5,530 bases of DNA, from the NCBI GenBank assembly GCA_013820865.1, contig JACDHU010000141.1, positions 1 to 5,530 of the forward strand, in the 5' to 3' direction. Both the position numbers and the translations under genes were made by a program. Source of the DNA: Chloroflexota bacterium. GTDB taxonomy: Bacteria > Chloroflexota > Limnocylindria > QHBO01. The notes under the pieces are model-generated. The model was not told the origin of the DNA. It searched no databases and saw nothing but the letters and a program-made list of their open reading frames with translations. Of this stretch, positions 1 through 5,175 are shown piece by piece. The number at the start of each line of letters is the position of its first letter. Within the stretch, counting starts at the first letter, position 1.

Positions 1-360
1 GAGCGTGCCGTCACCGTACGGCTCCAGCAGGCGCGCGATGTCCCATTCGCGCACGCCCGCAATCGCTGACTCGGGCAGCCATCGGTCAAGGATGGCCTTC
101 GCTTCATCGATTGCCACGAAGCGCCGCGCGCGCGTGGCGTTATCGAGCGTGATGAGCGCGTTGGCAAAGCTCACGTCCACGTCCTCGACCAGGGTGGTCA
201 GGCGCTCCATGGTGCCCGGCATCCGTTCCGGCTTGAAGAGGGTCGTGAGGATTGTGCGGCGTTCATCGGTGGAAAGGGCCTCGAGCAGCGGGCGCAGGCT
301 CGGAACGCCGGCGTCAGGATCGGCGGGGCGCACGTCGTAGTCGTAGAGGCGAACCATCAT
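1..360 (-). CDS. Unrecognised protein, 5' part (runs off left edge)
   Basis: The minus strand is open from an ATG at 360 (a second ATG follows at 357) to the window edge, giving 120 codons with no stop. The product begins MMVRLYDYDVRPADPDAG and continues as an acidic/basic, probably helical protein with no membrane segment or signal peptide. Codon third positions are mostly G or C, as in the neighbouring real genes, and the composition is balanced, unlike the Arg/Ser-rich translation of the opposite strand. I do not recognise the family and no catalytic motif is visible. Upstream, TAGGAT at 371-376 could be a -10 box, which would give a very short or absent leader; there is no strong ribosome binding site. 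The gene is divergent from fabI. The missing C-terminal part could contain the informative domain. Confidence 0.6.
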   Translation of the reverse strand, partial: MMVRLYDYDVRPADPDAGVPSLRPLLEALSTDERRTILTTLFKPERMPGTMERLTTLVEDVDVSFANALITLDNATRARRFVAIDEAKAILDRWLPESAIAGVREWDIARLLEPYGDGTL

Positions 361-614
361 CGGTCCACTGATCCTAGACCGATACGCCCTTCGGTGCTCA
401 GGCCTCAAGCGCGCGGGGTCATACGCCGCGCATGCGGGCGTTAGTCGGGTAATTTGGTTCGGAGGGCGTCGGATTGAGCGTGGAAACGTCCCGGCGCCGG
501 CGCGTCTGGCGGGTAGCGCTCACCAGGACGGCTTATGTCCCGACGCGGCCATTCGTGCGGTCAGACGCCGTGCGGGTGGGCAATAGCGCGCGCGAAGAGG
601 AGTCGGCGCACGGG

Positions 615-620
615 TACAAT
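615..620 (+). promoter_or_regulatory. Putative -10 box of fabI
   Basis: TACAAT at 615-620 matches the TATAAT consensus at five of six positions and is preceded by GGG. Transcription would start near 627, giving a leader of about 34 bases that includes the GGAGG site. No good -35 box is visible at the usual distance. The same extended word, GGGTACA(A/C)T, precedes the minus-strand gene at 2609. Confidence 0.45.
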
Positions 621-644
621 CGCATCGGTTCATTCCATACTCCT

Positions 645-649
645 GGAGG
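645..649 (+). promoter_or_regulatory. Ribosome binding site of fabI
   Basis: GGAGG lies 11 bases before the ATG at 661. This fixes the start at 661 rather than at in-frame start codons further upstream, and the resulting N-terminus (MLLDGKKLLITG) matches that of InhA/FabI proteins. Confidence 0.75.
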
Positions 650-660
650 CTTTCGCTCGC

Positions 661-1461
661 ATGTTGCTCGACGGCAAGAAGCTGCTCATCACCGGCGTTC
701 TGACCGACGACAGCATCGCCTTTGCGGTCGCGAAGGTGGCCCAGGAGAACGGCGCGGAGATCCTGCTCACCAATGTCGGACGCGGCGTGCGCCTGACCGA
801 GAAGGTGGCACGCAAGCTTCCCACCCCGTCCGACGTGATGCAGATGGACGTCAACAATTCCGACGATGTCGCCGCGGTGGCCTCCGAAGTGATGGACCGA
901 TGGGGCCGCCTGGATGGCGTCCTCCACTCGATCGGCTTCGCGCCGCAGGATGCGCTCGGCGGCAACTTCCTCACCGCCCCGTGGGAGAGCGTGGCGGTGG
1001 CGTTCCAGACATCGGCCTATTCACTCAAAGGGCTCTCGGTGGGCCTGCTCGAGCCGCTGAAGATTGCCGGGGCCGATGGTGGCGCCTCTGTCGTCTCCCT
1101 CACCTTCGACGGTCGGTTCGCCTGGCCGATCTACGACTGGATGGGCGTCGCCAAGGCCGGCCTCGAATCCATCACGCGCTACCTTGCCCGCGACCTGGGC
1201 GAGCACGCCATCCGGGTGAACACCGTCTCGGCAGGACCGATCCGGACCCTGGCCGGCAAGAGCATTCCCGGGTTCGACACCATCTCGGGAGCTTGGTCGC
1301 AGCGCGCGCCGCTGACCTGGTCGCTGACCGATGCGACCCCGGTCGGCCAGATGTGCTGCTTCCTCATGAGCGACTGGGCGTCGATGACCACCGGCGAGCT
1401 GATCCACGTCGACGGCGGCTACCACGCGCTCGGTGCCGACTTCAAGCCGCGCGAGGAGTAG
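661..1461 (+). CDS. fabI: Enoyl-[acyl-carrier-protein] reductase (NADH), InhA/FabI type
   Basis: This 266-residue protein is a short-chain dehydrogenase that catalyses the last, NADH-dependent reduction of each fatty-acid elongation cycle (trans-2-enoyl-ACP to acyl-ACP) in the cytoplasm. The nucleotide-binding N-terminus LLITGVLTDDSIAF (residues 8-21) is the FabI variant of the Rossmann glycine motif. LHSIGFAP in the middle is the conserved FabI segment. The catalytic stretch YDWMGVAK puts Tyr at 158 and Lys at 165, the same numbers as in mycobacterial InhA (269 residues), and FDGRF places a Phe at 149 as in InhA. AGPIRTLA and the C-terminal TTGELIHVDGGYH are also family hallmarks. The start is chosen from GGAGG at 645-649. 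The gene stands alone on the plus strand with its own promoter, and its last 43 bp overlap the 3' end of the minus-strand ada-like gene. No complication in the coding frame is visible. Confidence 0.95.
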   Translation: MLLDGKKLLITGVLTDDSIAFAVAKVAQENGAEILLTNVGRGVRLTEKVARKLPTPSDVMQMDVNNSDDVAAVASEVMDRWGRLDGVLHSIGFAPQDALGGNFLTAPWESVAVAFQTSAYSLKGLSVGLLEPLKIAGADGGASVVSLTFDGRFAWPIYDWMGVAKAGLESITRYLARDLGEHAIRVNTVSAGPIRTLAGKSIPGFDTISGAWSQRAPLTWSLTDATPVGQMCCFLMSDWASMTTGELIHVDGGYHALGADFKPREE

Positions 1462-2165
1462 CCGCGCACTTCGAGATCGAGGAGGAATCGCTTCGCGGTG
1501 AGTCCGCCGCCGTAACCACCGAGGCCACCACCGGCGGCGATGACCCGATGGCACGGCACGATGATCGCCACGCGGTTCGAGCCATTGGCACGGCCGACGG
1601 CGCGCGGGGCCAGCGGCGAGTCGACGCGAACAGCCAACTCCCGGTACGAGATGGTCTCGGCGTAGGGGATGTCCCGCAGCTCTGACCAGACGCGCTCCTG
1701 GAAGGCGCTTCCCGGCGTTTCGAGCGGCAGATCGAAGCCGCGGCGCTCTCCGGCGAGGTACTCGCGCAACTGCGCCTCGAGGCGATCCAGCAATGGCGCG
1801 TCGCCGACCACCGTCGGACCGATGCGCCGTCGCGTCGTGGCGAGCTGCGCGGGCATCATCGCGCGCCGGCTGAAGTCGGCGAGAACGATCGCGTGATCGG
1901 TCACACCGAGCGTCATCGGTCCAATGGGCGTCTCGATCTCGCGCACATGGACGGTCGCGGCTGACTCCGGTTGGCAGCGGAGGCAGGGCCGATAGCCCGC
2001 CGCGCGGGCGGCGGCGGCATCGGCCACGAAGGTGACATTCTTCGGAAGAGGCTTGCGAGCCCGGCATGACGGGCGGCAGAAGACGCCGGTCGTGCGGATG
2101 GCGGCGACGAATCGGCCGTCGAAGGTCGGGTCAGCCGCGTAGAAGGCTCGTTCCATCGCATTCAT
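1419..2165 (-). CDS. Ada zinc domain fused to O6-methylguanine-DNA methyltransferase, without AraC domain
   Basis: This 248-residue protein repairs alkylated DNA by irreversible methyl transfer to its own cysteines. Residues 8-67 are the Ada N-terminal zinc domain: TTGVFCRPSCRARKP and YRPCLRCQPE supply Cys30, Cys34, Cys61 and Cys64, with exactly the spacing of E. coli Ada Cys38/42/69/72. The first would accept methyl groups from phosphotriesters. After a linker of only about eight residues comes the methyltransferase domain with IIVPCHRVIAAGG (acceptor Cys205) and GLGGYGGGLTAKRFLLDLE. The AraC-type helix-turn-helix domain that lies between these parts in E. coli Ada is absent, so a role as an Ada-style activator is unlikely. 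Two ATGs (2165 and 2156) are possible and neither has a clear ribosome binding site. It lies 36 bases downstream of the gene at 2202-2609 and is probably cotranscribed with it. The C-terminal 14 codons lie inside the fabI 3' end. Confidence 0.9.
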   Translation of the reverse strand: MNAMERAFYAADPTFDGRFVAAIRTTGVFCRPSCRARKPLPKNVTFVADAAAARAAGYRPCLRCQPESAATVHVREIETPIGPMTLGVTDHAIVLADFSRRAMMPAQLATTRRRIGPTVVGDAPLLDRLEAQLREYLAGERRGFDLPLETPGSAFQERVWSELRDIPYAETISYRELAVRVDSPLAPRAVGRANGSNRVAIIVPCHRVIAAGGGLGGYGGGLTAKRFLLDLEVRGYSSRGLKSAPSAW

Positions 2166-2201
2166 GCCAGTGAAACGGTCCCGGTGCGCGCGGCGTGAGG
2201 T

Positions 2202-2609
2202 TCAGGCGTTGCCGGGGGTCTGGCGCAGGATGAGGTTGACCGTGAAGGGCGCGCTGCCGAGGATCTGGTCGCCGGAGCGGACCTCGATCCGATGCCGCCC
2301 GATCTCCGCCAGGCGCATCCCCTTGAGGTCGGCCACGATGTTCGCGGTCGTGGCGTTCGGCGGGACCTCGATCCGGAGGCGCGGCGCCTGCTGAAGCGTC
2401 GCCTTTCCGGTGGGGCTGACGACCTGGAAGGTCAGCTCGTGGGCTCCCGGCGTGGCCTCGAGGATGGCGACGATGAAGCATCGGCCGTGCGTAGCCGGCA
2501 TCTTCGCCACGTTGATCTGGCTGAAAACGCCCACCGCGCTGATCTTGCCGTCCTGTGCCGTCAGGGCGTAATCGCACAGGAGCAGGGTGTGAAGTTCGAG
2601 GTCGGCCAT
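2202..2609 (-). CDS. Small DUF6941-like protein of unknown function
   Basis: The product has 135 residues and no signal peptide or membrane segment. It opens MADLELHTLLLCDYALTAQDG, and the pattern 'LLCDYA...DGKISAVGVFSQI' resembles DUF6941 proteins as I remember them; the family has no known function. Alternating hydrophobic stretches (HELTFQVVSPTGK, HRIEVRSGDQILGSAPFTV) suggest an all-beta, immunoglobulin-like fold; this is inference. The ATG at 2609 is preceded by a -10-like TACACT seven bases upstream and by no ribosome binding site, which points to a leaderless message. It is followed after 36 bases by the ada-like gene in the same direction. Codon third positions are GC-rich and the composition is typical of a real protein. 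Confidence 0.8.
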   Translation of the reverse strand: MADLELHTLLLCDYALTAQDGKISAVGVFSQINVAKMPATHGRCFIVAILEATPGAHELTFQVVSPTGKATLQQAPRLRIEVPPNATTANIVADLKGMRLAEIGRHRIEVRSGDQILGSAPFTVNLILRQTPGNA

Positions 2610-2616
2610 GCCAGGA

Positions 2617-2622
2617 AGTGTA
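2617..2622 (-). promoter_or_regulatory. Putative -10 box giving a leaderless transcript of the 2202-2609 gene
   Basis: On the minus strand TACACT (four of six to TATAAT, with TA...T conserved) ends seven bases before the ATG at 2609, so the expected first transcribed base falls at or next to the A of the start codon. It is preceded by GGG, as is TACAAT before fabI. No convincing -35 box was found. Confidence 0.4.
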
Positions 2623-2628
2623 CCCGGC

Positions 2629-2733
2629 TCAGACCAACAGACCGATGCGCCGCGCGGCGAGCTCGGCGATGCTCACGTACGGTTCGTCGCCGATGAGCGG
2701 CGGGTGGTCGCGGCGGCCTCGGGCATCGGTCAG
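2629..2733 (-). CDS. Possible very small ORF downstream of sixA (frame uncertain)
   Basis: Between the sixA stop and the next gene a minus-strand frame ending in TGA at 2629-2631 reads like a protein C-terminus (PPLIGDEPYVSIAELAARR, then IGLLV). In that frame the only upstream initiator is CTG at 2733, which overlaps the sixA stop as CTGA. The strong AAGGAG site just before instead favours an ATG at 2726, in a different frame that stops after 17 codons (2673-2726). A single missing base around 2695-2705 would join the ATG to the protein-like frame and give a product of about 32 residues. It may be a small real gene with a frame error or a decayed fragment; it could also be chance coding in GC-rich sequence. 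Confidence 0.25.
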   Translation of the reverse strand: MTDARGRRDHPPLIGDEPYVSIAELAARRIGLLV

Positions 2734-3212
2734 TCTCCTTCGTCATCGGTGTAGAGGTCGGGGTCGAGCAGCCATGCGATTTCGCCACCGCCCGGTTCGG
2801 GGACGCCGTAGAACTCGACACACGCCAGCCCGCCCTTGCGCATCCGGACCGATGATGCGCCGGTGAGCTCGACGATGGAGCTCGAGAGGTCCGGCTCGTG
2901 CCCGACGAACATGACTCGCCGGGCGTCCGGGTGTGCGGCCATGGCTCGTGCCATCTCGCCCCAGCCAGCGCCGGGGCGGAGCCGGTCGTCCGTGATCGGC
3001 TCGCCGCCGACGCCCTCGCAGAACAGCTCAGCGGTCTGGAGGGCACGCGGCAGCGGTGAGCTGAGGACGACATCCGGCCGGAGGTTGAGCCGGCGCCAGA
3101 GCGAAGCCGCCGAGCGGAGCGCCGCCGCACCCTGCGAGGTCAACTCGCGGGCGTCGTCGTTCTGCGCTTGCGGCGAGCCGGCCTTGCCGTGGCGGAGGAA
3201 GTAGAGGATCAC
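2730..3212 (-). CDS. sixA: SixA-type phosphohistidine phosphatase (histidine phosphatase superfamily)
   Basis: The product has 160 residues, close to the 161 of E. coli SixA. SixA removes phosphate from phosphohistidine in phosphotransfer proteins through a phospho-histidine intermediate. The N-terminal MILYFLRHGKAG carries the RHG signature with nucleophile His8. SSPLPRALQTAE is the conserved second block, and VMFVGHEPDLS supplies the second active-site histidine, His105. There is no signal peptide, so it is cytoplasmic. The start is a GTG that overlaps the hsp20 stop by four bases (GTGA), a classic translational-coupling arrangement, so it is probably the second gene of an hsp20-sixA operon. 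The partner phosphoprotein is not encoded here, and other small-molecule phosphatase activities cannot be excluded from sequence alone. Confidence 0.88.
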   Translation of the reverse strand: MILYFLRHGKAGSPQAQNDDARELTSQGAAALRSAASLWRRLNLRPDVVLSSPLPRALQTAELFCEGVGGEPITDDRLRPGAGWGEMARAMAAHPDARRVMFVGHEPDLSSSIVELTGASSVRMRKGGLACVEFYGVPEPGGGEIAWLLDPDLYTDDEGD

Positions 3213-3646
3213 ACGACGGTCGTCGCGCTGCTGCCGTCGTCCGGCGTCGGGTCATCGTCGGCGCCACCGCGCGTACCGCTGTGCCCGATCGCGACGCCGC
3301 GCGCGTGGCCGGTGCGCTCGACCAGGACGCGGCCGGCGTTCGTCGTCGCGACCTTCGGGAGCGCCACCGACAGGACGCCGTTGCCGTAGCTCACGTTGGC
3401 ACGAAGCGCGTCGACGGCGCACGGAAGCTCGATCGTGCGCTCATACGGACCGTACGACCACTCTCGCGTCAGGTAGGCGATCCGCTCCTGCCCCTCGCCA
3501 TGCTGGGCCGCGCGAATGGTCAGGTGACCGTCATCGGTCAGGTCGATGCTGATGTCCTCGGGCGCCACGCCGGGCATCGGCGCCACCACTATCAGCTCGC
3601 GCTCGTTCTGAAACAGATTGACGGGGACGGCGGTCGGTTCGGTCAT
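3209..3646 (-). CDS. Small heat shock protein, Hsp20/alpha-crystallin family
   Basis: This 145-residue protein is a likely ATP-independent holdase chaperone. The alpha-crystallin domain spans about residues 9-99: NLFQNERELIVVAPMPGV begins it, EDISIDLTDDGHLTIRA continues it, and GVLSVALPK (90-98) is the hallmark G-x-L near its end. VLV at 107-109 could serve as the C-terminal I-x-I-like oligomerisation motif. A hydrophilic Gly/Asp/Thr-rich tail follows to residue 145. The ATG at 3646 is fixed by AGGAGG seven bases upstream; the longer frame reaching 3964 reads through non-coding sequence. With this start the N-terminal arm of about 35 residues usual in bacterial Hsp20 is essentially missing. 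It is the first gene of a probable operon with sixA. Confidence 0.88.
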   Translation of the reverse strand: MTEPTAVPVNLFQNERELIVVAPMPGVAPEDISIDLTDDGHLTIRAAQHGEGQERIAYLTREWSYGPYERTIELPCAVDALRANVSYGNGVLSVALPKVATTNAGRVLVERTGHARGVAIGHSGTRGGADDDPTPDDGSSATTVV

Positions 3647-3653
3647 GGCGGAT

Positions 3654-3659
3654 CCTCCT
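3654..3659 (-). promoter_or_regulatory. Ribosome binding site of hsp20
   Basis: On the minus strand AGGAGG lies seven bases before the ATG at 3646, an ideal spacing. It decides the start against longer in-frame extensions. Confidence 0.85.
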
Positions 3660-3668
3660 GCAACACCG

Positions 3669-3691
3669 ATGCTACCGCGTGCGGCACCGCA
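3669..3691 (-). promoter_or_regulatory. Putative hsp20 promoter with overlapping palindrome
   Basis: On the minus strand TAGCAT (3669-3674) is a plausible -10 box; transcription would start near 3662, just upstream of the AGGAGG site. Directly upstream is the inverted repeat TGCGG-TG-CCGCA (3680-3691), inside what would be the spacer between -35 and -10, where an operator could sit. The -35 region is poor. It is neither a CIRCE nor a HAIR heat-shock operator by eye. The palindrome is short and could be chance at this GC content. Confidence 0.3.
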
Positions 3692-3730
3692 TGGGAGTCG
3701 GATGCACCGTCTGAACCCCGCCGCTGCGGG

Positions 3731-3916
3731 ATGCGTAGAGTTCACGTGCAGAGATCGACGACCGATCCCGACGGCGAGTACCTCGGCAAGCGGTACGCTG
3801 AGCGCCTCGGCAAGGTCAAAGCGGGAAGCGCCAGCCTGAGTTTCAGGCGCGCCTTCGACATCGATCTCGACGTTCTGCCCGGAATGGCCGCCCAGGCCTG
3901 GGATCTGGCTCCGTAG
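3731..3916 (+). pseudogene. Remnant of the C-terminal part of a DUF1801 (YdhG-like) protein
   Basis: The plus strand from ATG 3731 to TAG 3914-3916 encodes 61 residues. DGEYLGKRYAERLGKVKAG, then SLSFRRAFDIDLDVLPGMAA, resembles the last segment of DUF1801 proteins, where a Tyr-Leu-x-x-x-Tyr-Ala-x-x-Leu stretch is followed by a GKSC-x-x-F/K-R motif and a D-x-D-L-x-x-L helix. The usual GKSC is altered to GSAS here. The N-terminal half of the domain (about 60-80 residues) is not found in any plus frame upstream, where the hsp20 start and promoter lie instead. There is no clear ribosome binding site. It ends seven bases before the convergent hmgA stop. I infer a truncated, probably non-functional leftover; a translated micro-protein is less likely. 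Confidence 0.5.
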
Positions 3917-3923
3917 CGCGCGT

Positions 3924-5147
3924 TCAGTCCGGGAATGCCTCCGGTCCGCGCTCGGAGAGCTCACGGGCGAGCTCGCCCGAATCCTCCGGGGGGATCCAGG
4001 AGTAGGGATACCGCTCGTCCTCGAGCTCCGAGGCCTGGCGGGTGAGATGGAGCGGATGGAAGGTGTCGATCATCACGGCCAGCTCCTCGGTCGCCTCTTT
4101 GCCGATCGACGCCTCGACCGACCCCGGATGCGGGCCGTGCGGGATGCCCGCCGGGTGGATCGTGAACGAGGAAATGTCCACGCCGCGGCGGCTCATGAAG
4201 TTGCCGGCGACGTAGTAGATGACCTCGTCGGAGTTGATGTTCGAGTGGTTGTACGGCGCCGGGATGGCGAGCGGGTGGTAGTCGAACTTGCGCGGCACGA
4301 ATGAGCAGATCACGTAGTTGCGCGGTTGGAAGGTGAGGTGCACCGGCGGCGGCTGGTGAACGCGCCCGGTGATCGGCTCGAAGTCGCCAATGTTGAACGC
4401 GAACGGCCACAGGTGCCCGTCCCAGCCGACCAGGTCGAAGGGGTGGTGACGGTAGTGATATGCGGTGATCCGGCCGCGGGTCTTCACTTCGATGACGAAG
4501 TCCCCCGATTCCAGGCTCGGGGCCATCTCCGCGGGGGCGCGGATGTCGCGCTCGCAGTACGGCGAGTGCTCGAGTAGCTGTCCGAAGTCATTCCTATAAC
4601 GTTTCGGCGGCACGATGCTCGACGGCGATTCCAGCCACAGCATCCGCTGCTCGTCGCTCCCCGGTCGCAGGCGGAAGGTCGTGCCGATCGGGATCACGAG
4701 GTAATCGCCCGGCCCGTAGTCGATCGGCCCGAAGTTCGTTTCGAGCGTTCCGGTGCCGGTGTGAACGAAGTACATCTCATCGGCTTCGCCGTTGCGGTAG
4801 AACCGCTCCATCGGCTCAGACGGCAGGACGACTCCGAAGGTGACATCGGAGTTGTAAAACAGCGGGACGCGCCCGGTGACGCCATCCCCGCTGGCAGGAA
4901 GGTCCTTCGTGTTGACCAGCCGATGCCGATGCGGACCACTCGCTTCATCGGTGGACTGCTCGATCTGAACGTCCCGCACCTTTTCGATCTGGTGCGTCTG
5001 CGTTGGCGGCGTGTGGTGGTACAACAGGCTGGCGCGGCCGCTGAAGCCCTCGACGCCGAAGAGTTCCTCAGCGTAGAGCGTGCCGTCGTCCTTGCGGAAC
5101 TGGGTATGGCGCTTGTGTGGGATCTCGCCGCGTTGCACGTAGAACAT
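3924..5147 (-). CDS. hmgA: Homogentisate 1,2-dioxygenase
   Basis: The 407-residue product is a cytoplasmic Fe(II) ring-cleaving dioxygenase that converts homogentisate and O2 to 4-maleylacetoacetate in tyrosine and phenylalanine degradation. It starts MFYVQRGEIPHKRHTQFR and has EELFGVEGFSG, both typical of bacterial members. The long N-terminal beta domain contains a cupin-like run (EADEMYFVHTGTGTLE). The C-terminal domain has PYNHSNINSDEVIYYV and HPAGIPHGPHPG: His301, Glu308 (or Asp307) and His337 correspond by position to the iron ligands His335/Glu341/His371 of the human enzyme, and His264 may match its active-site His292. An ATG at 5156 is also in frame but overlaps the probable -10 box, so 5147 is preferred. 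Further upstream the frame is low-complexity and not part of the gene. It stands alone; no maleylacetoacetate isomerase or fumarylacetoacetase is in the window. Confidence 0.92.
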   Translation of the reverse strand: MFYVQRGEIPHKRHTQFRKDDGTLYAEELFGVEGFSGRASLLYHHTPPTQTHQIEKVRDVQIEQSTDEASGPHRHRLVNTKDLPASGDGVTGRVPLFYNSDVTFGVVLPSEPMERFYRNGEADEMYFVHTGTGTLETNFGPIDYGPGDYLVIPIGTTFRLRPGSDEQRMLWLESPSSIVPPKRYRNDFGQLLEHSPYCERDIRAPAEMAPSLESGDFVIEVKTRGRITAYHYRHHPFDLVGWDGHLWPFAFNIGDFEPITGRVHQPPPVHLTFQPRNYVICSFVPRKFDYHPLAIPAPYNHSNINSDEVIYYVAGNFMSRRGVDISSFTIHPAGIPHGPHPGSVEASIGKEATEELAVMIDTFHPLHLTRQASELEDERYPYSWIPPEDSGELARELSERGPEAFPD

Positions 5148-5154
5148 CGGGCCC

Positions 5155-5160
5155 ATTATC
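5155..5160 (-). promoter_or_regulatory. Putative -10 box giving a leaderless hmgA transcript
   Basis: On the minus strand GATAAT (five of six to TATAAT) ends exactly seven bases before the ATG at 5147, so the transcript would begin at or beside the start codon. No ribosome binding site precedes this ATG, consistent with leaderless translation. No -35 box is evident; the region upstream is the end of a long inverted repeat. Confidence 0.45.
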
Positions 5161-5175
5161 GCCCAGGGCTGGTGT

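Larger units (their letters stand above)
361..660. other. Divergent intergenic region between the left gene and fabI
   Basis: These 300 bases separate two divergent genes. The right end holds the fabI -10 box and ribosome binding site. The left end holds a possible -10 box (TAGGAT on the minus strand, 371-376) for the unrecognised gene. A perfect 10-bp palindrome CCGGCGCCGG lies at 491-500. Frames reading into fabI from upstream are Arg-rich and not protein-like. I see no tRNA, riboswitch or small gene here. Confidence 0.5.

Noticed and set aside
535..660. Upstream extension of fabI to 535
   Set aside because: The extra residues are not conserved in FabI/InhA, and GGAGG at 645-649 places the start at 661.
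474..1685. Long plus-strand frame overlapping fabI
   Set aside because: It is Arg/Gly-rich, runs out of frame through the whole of fabI and through the opposite-strand repair gene, and has no motif; a GC-rich shadow frame.
1021..2067. Long minus-strand frame across the fabI 3' half and the ada-like gene
   Set aside because: Arg/Ala/Pro-rich with no domain; both true genes in this region are clearly identified in other frames.
3717..3730. Small hairpin CCCGC-CGCT-GCGGG
   Set aside because: Five base pairs at this GC content is expected by chance and no T run follows on either strand.
3647..3964. Upstream extension of hsp20 to 3964
   Set aside because: The extension has no alpha-crystallin or N-terminal-arm features and overlaps the end of hmgA, and AGGAGG marks the ATG at 3646.
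3961..4410. Minus-strand and plus-strand frames overlapping hmgA
   Set aside because: Arg/Pro/His-rich translations in other frames of a clearly identified gene.
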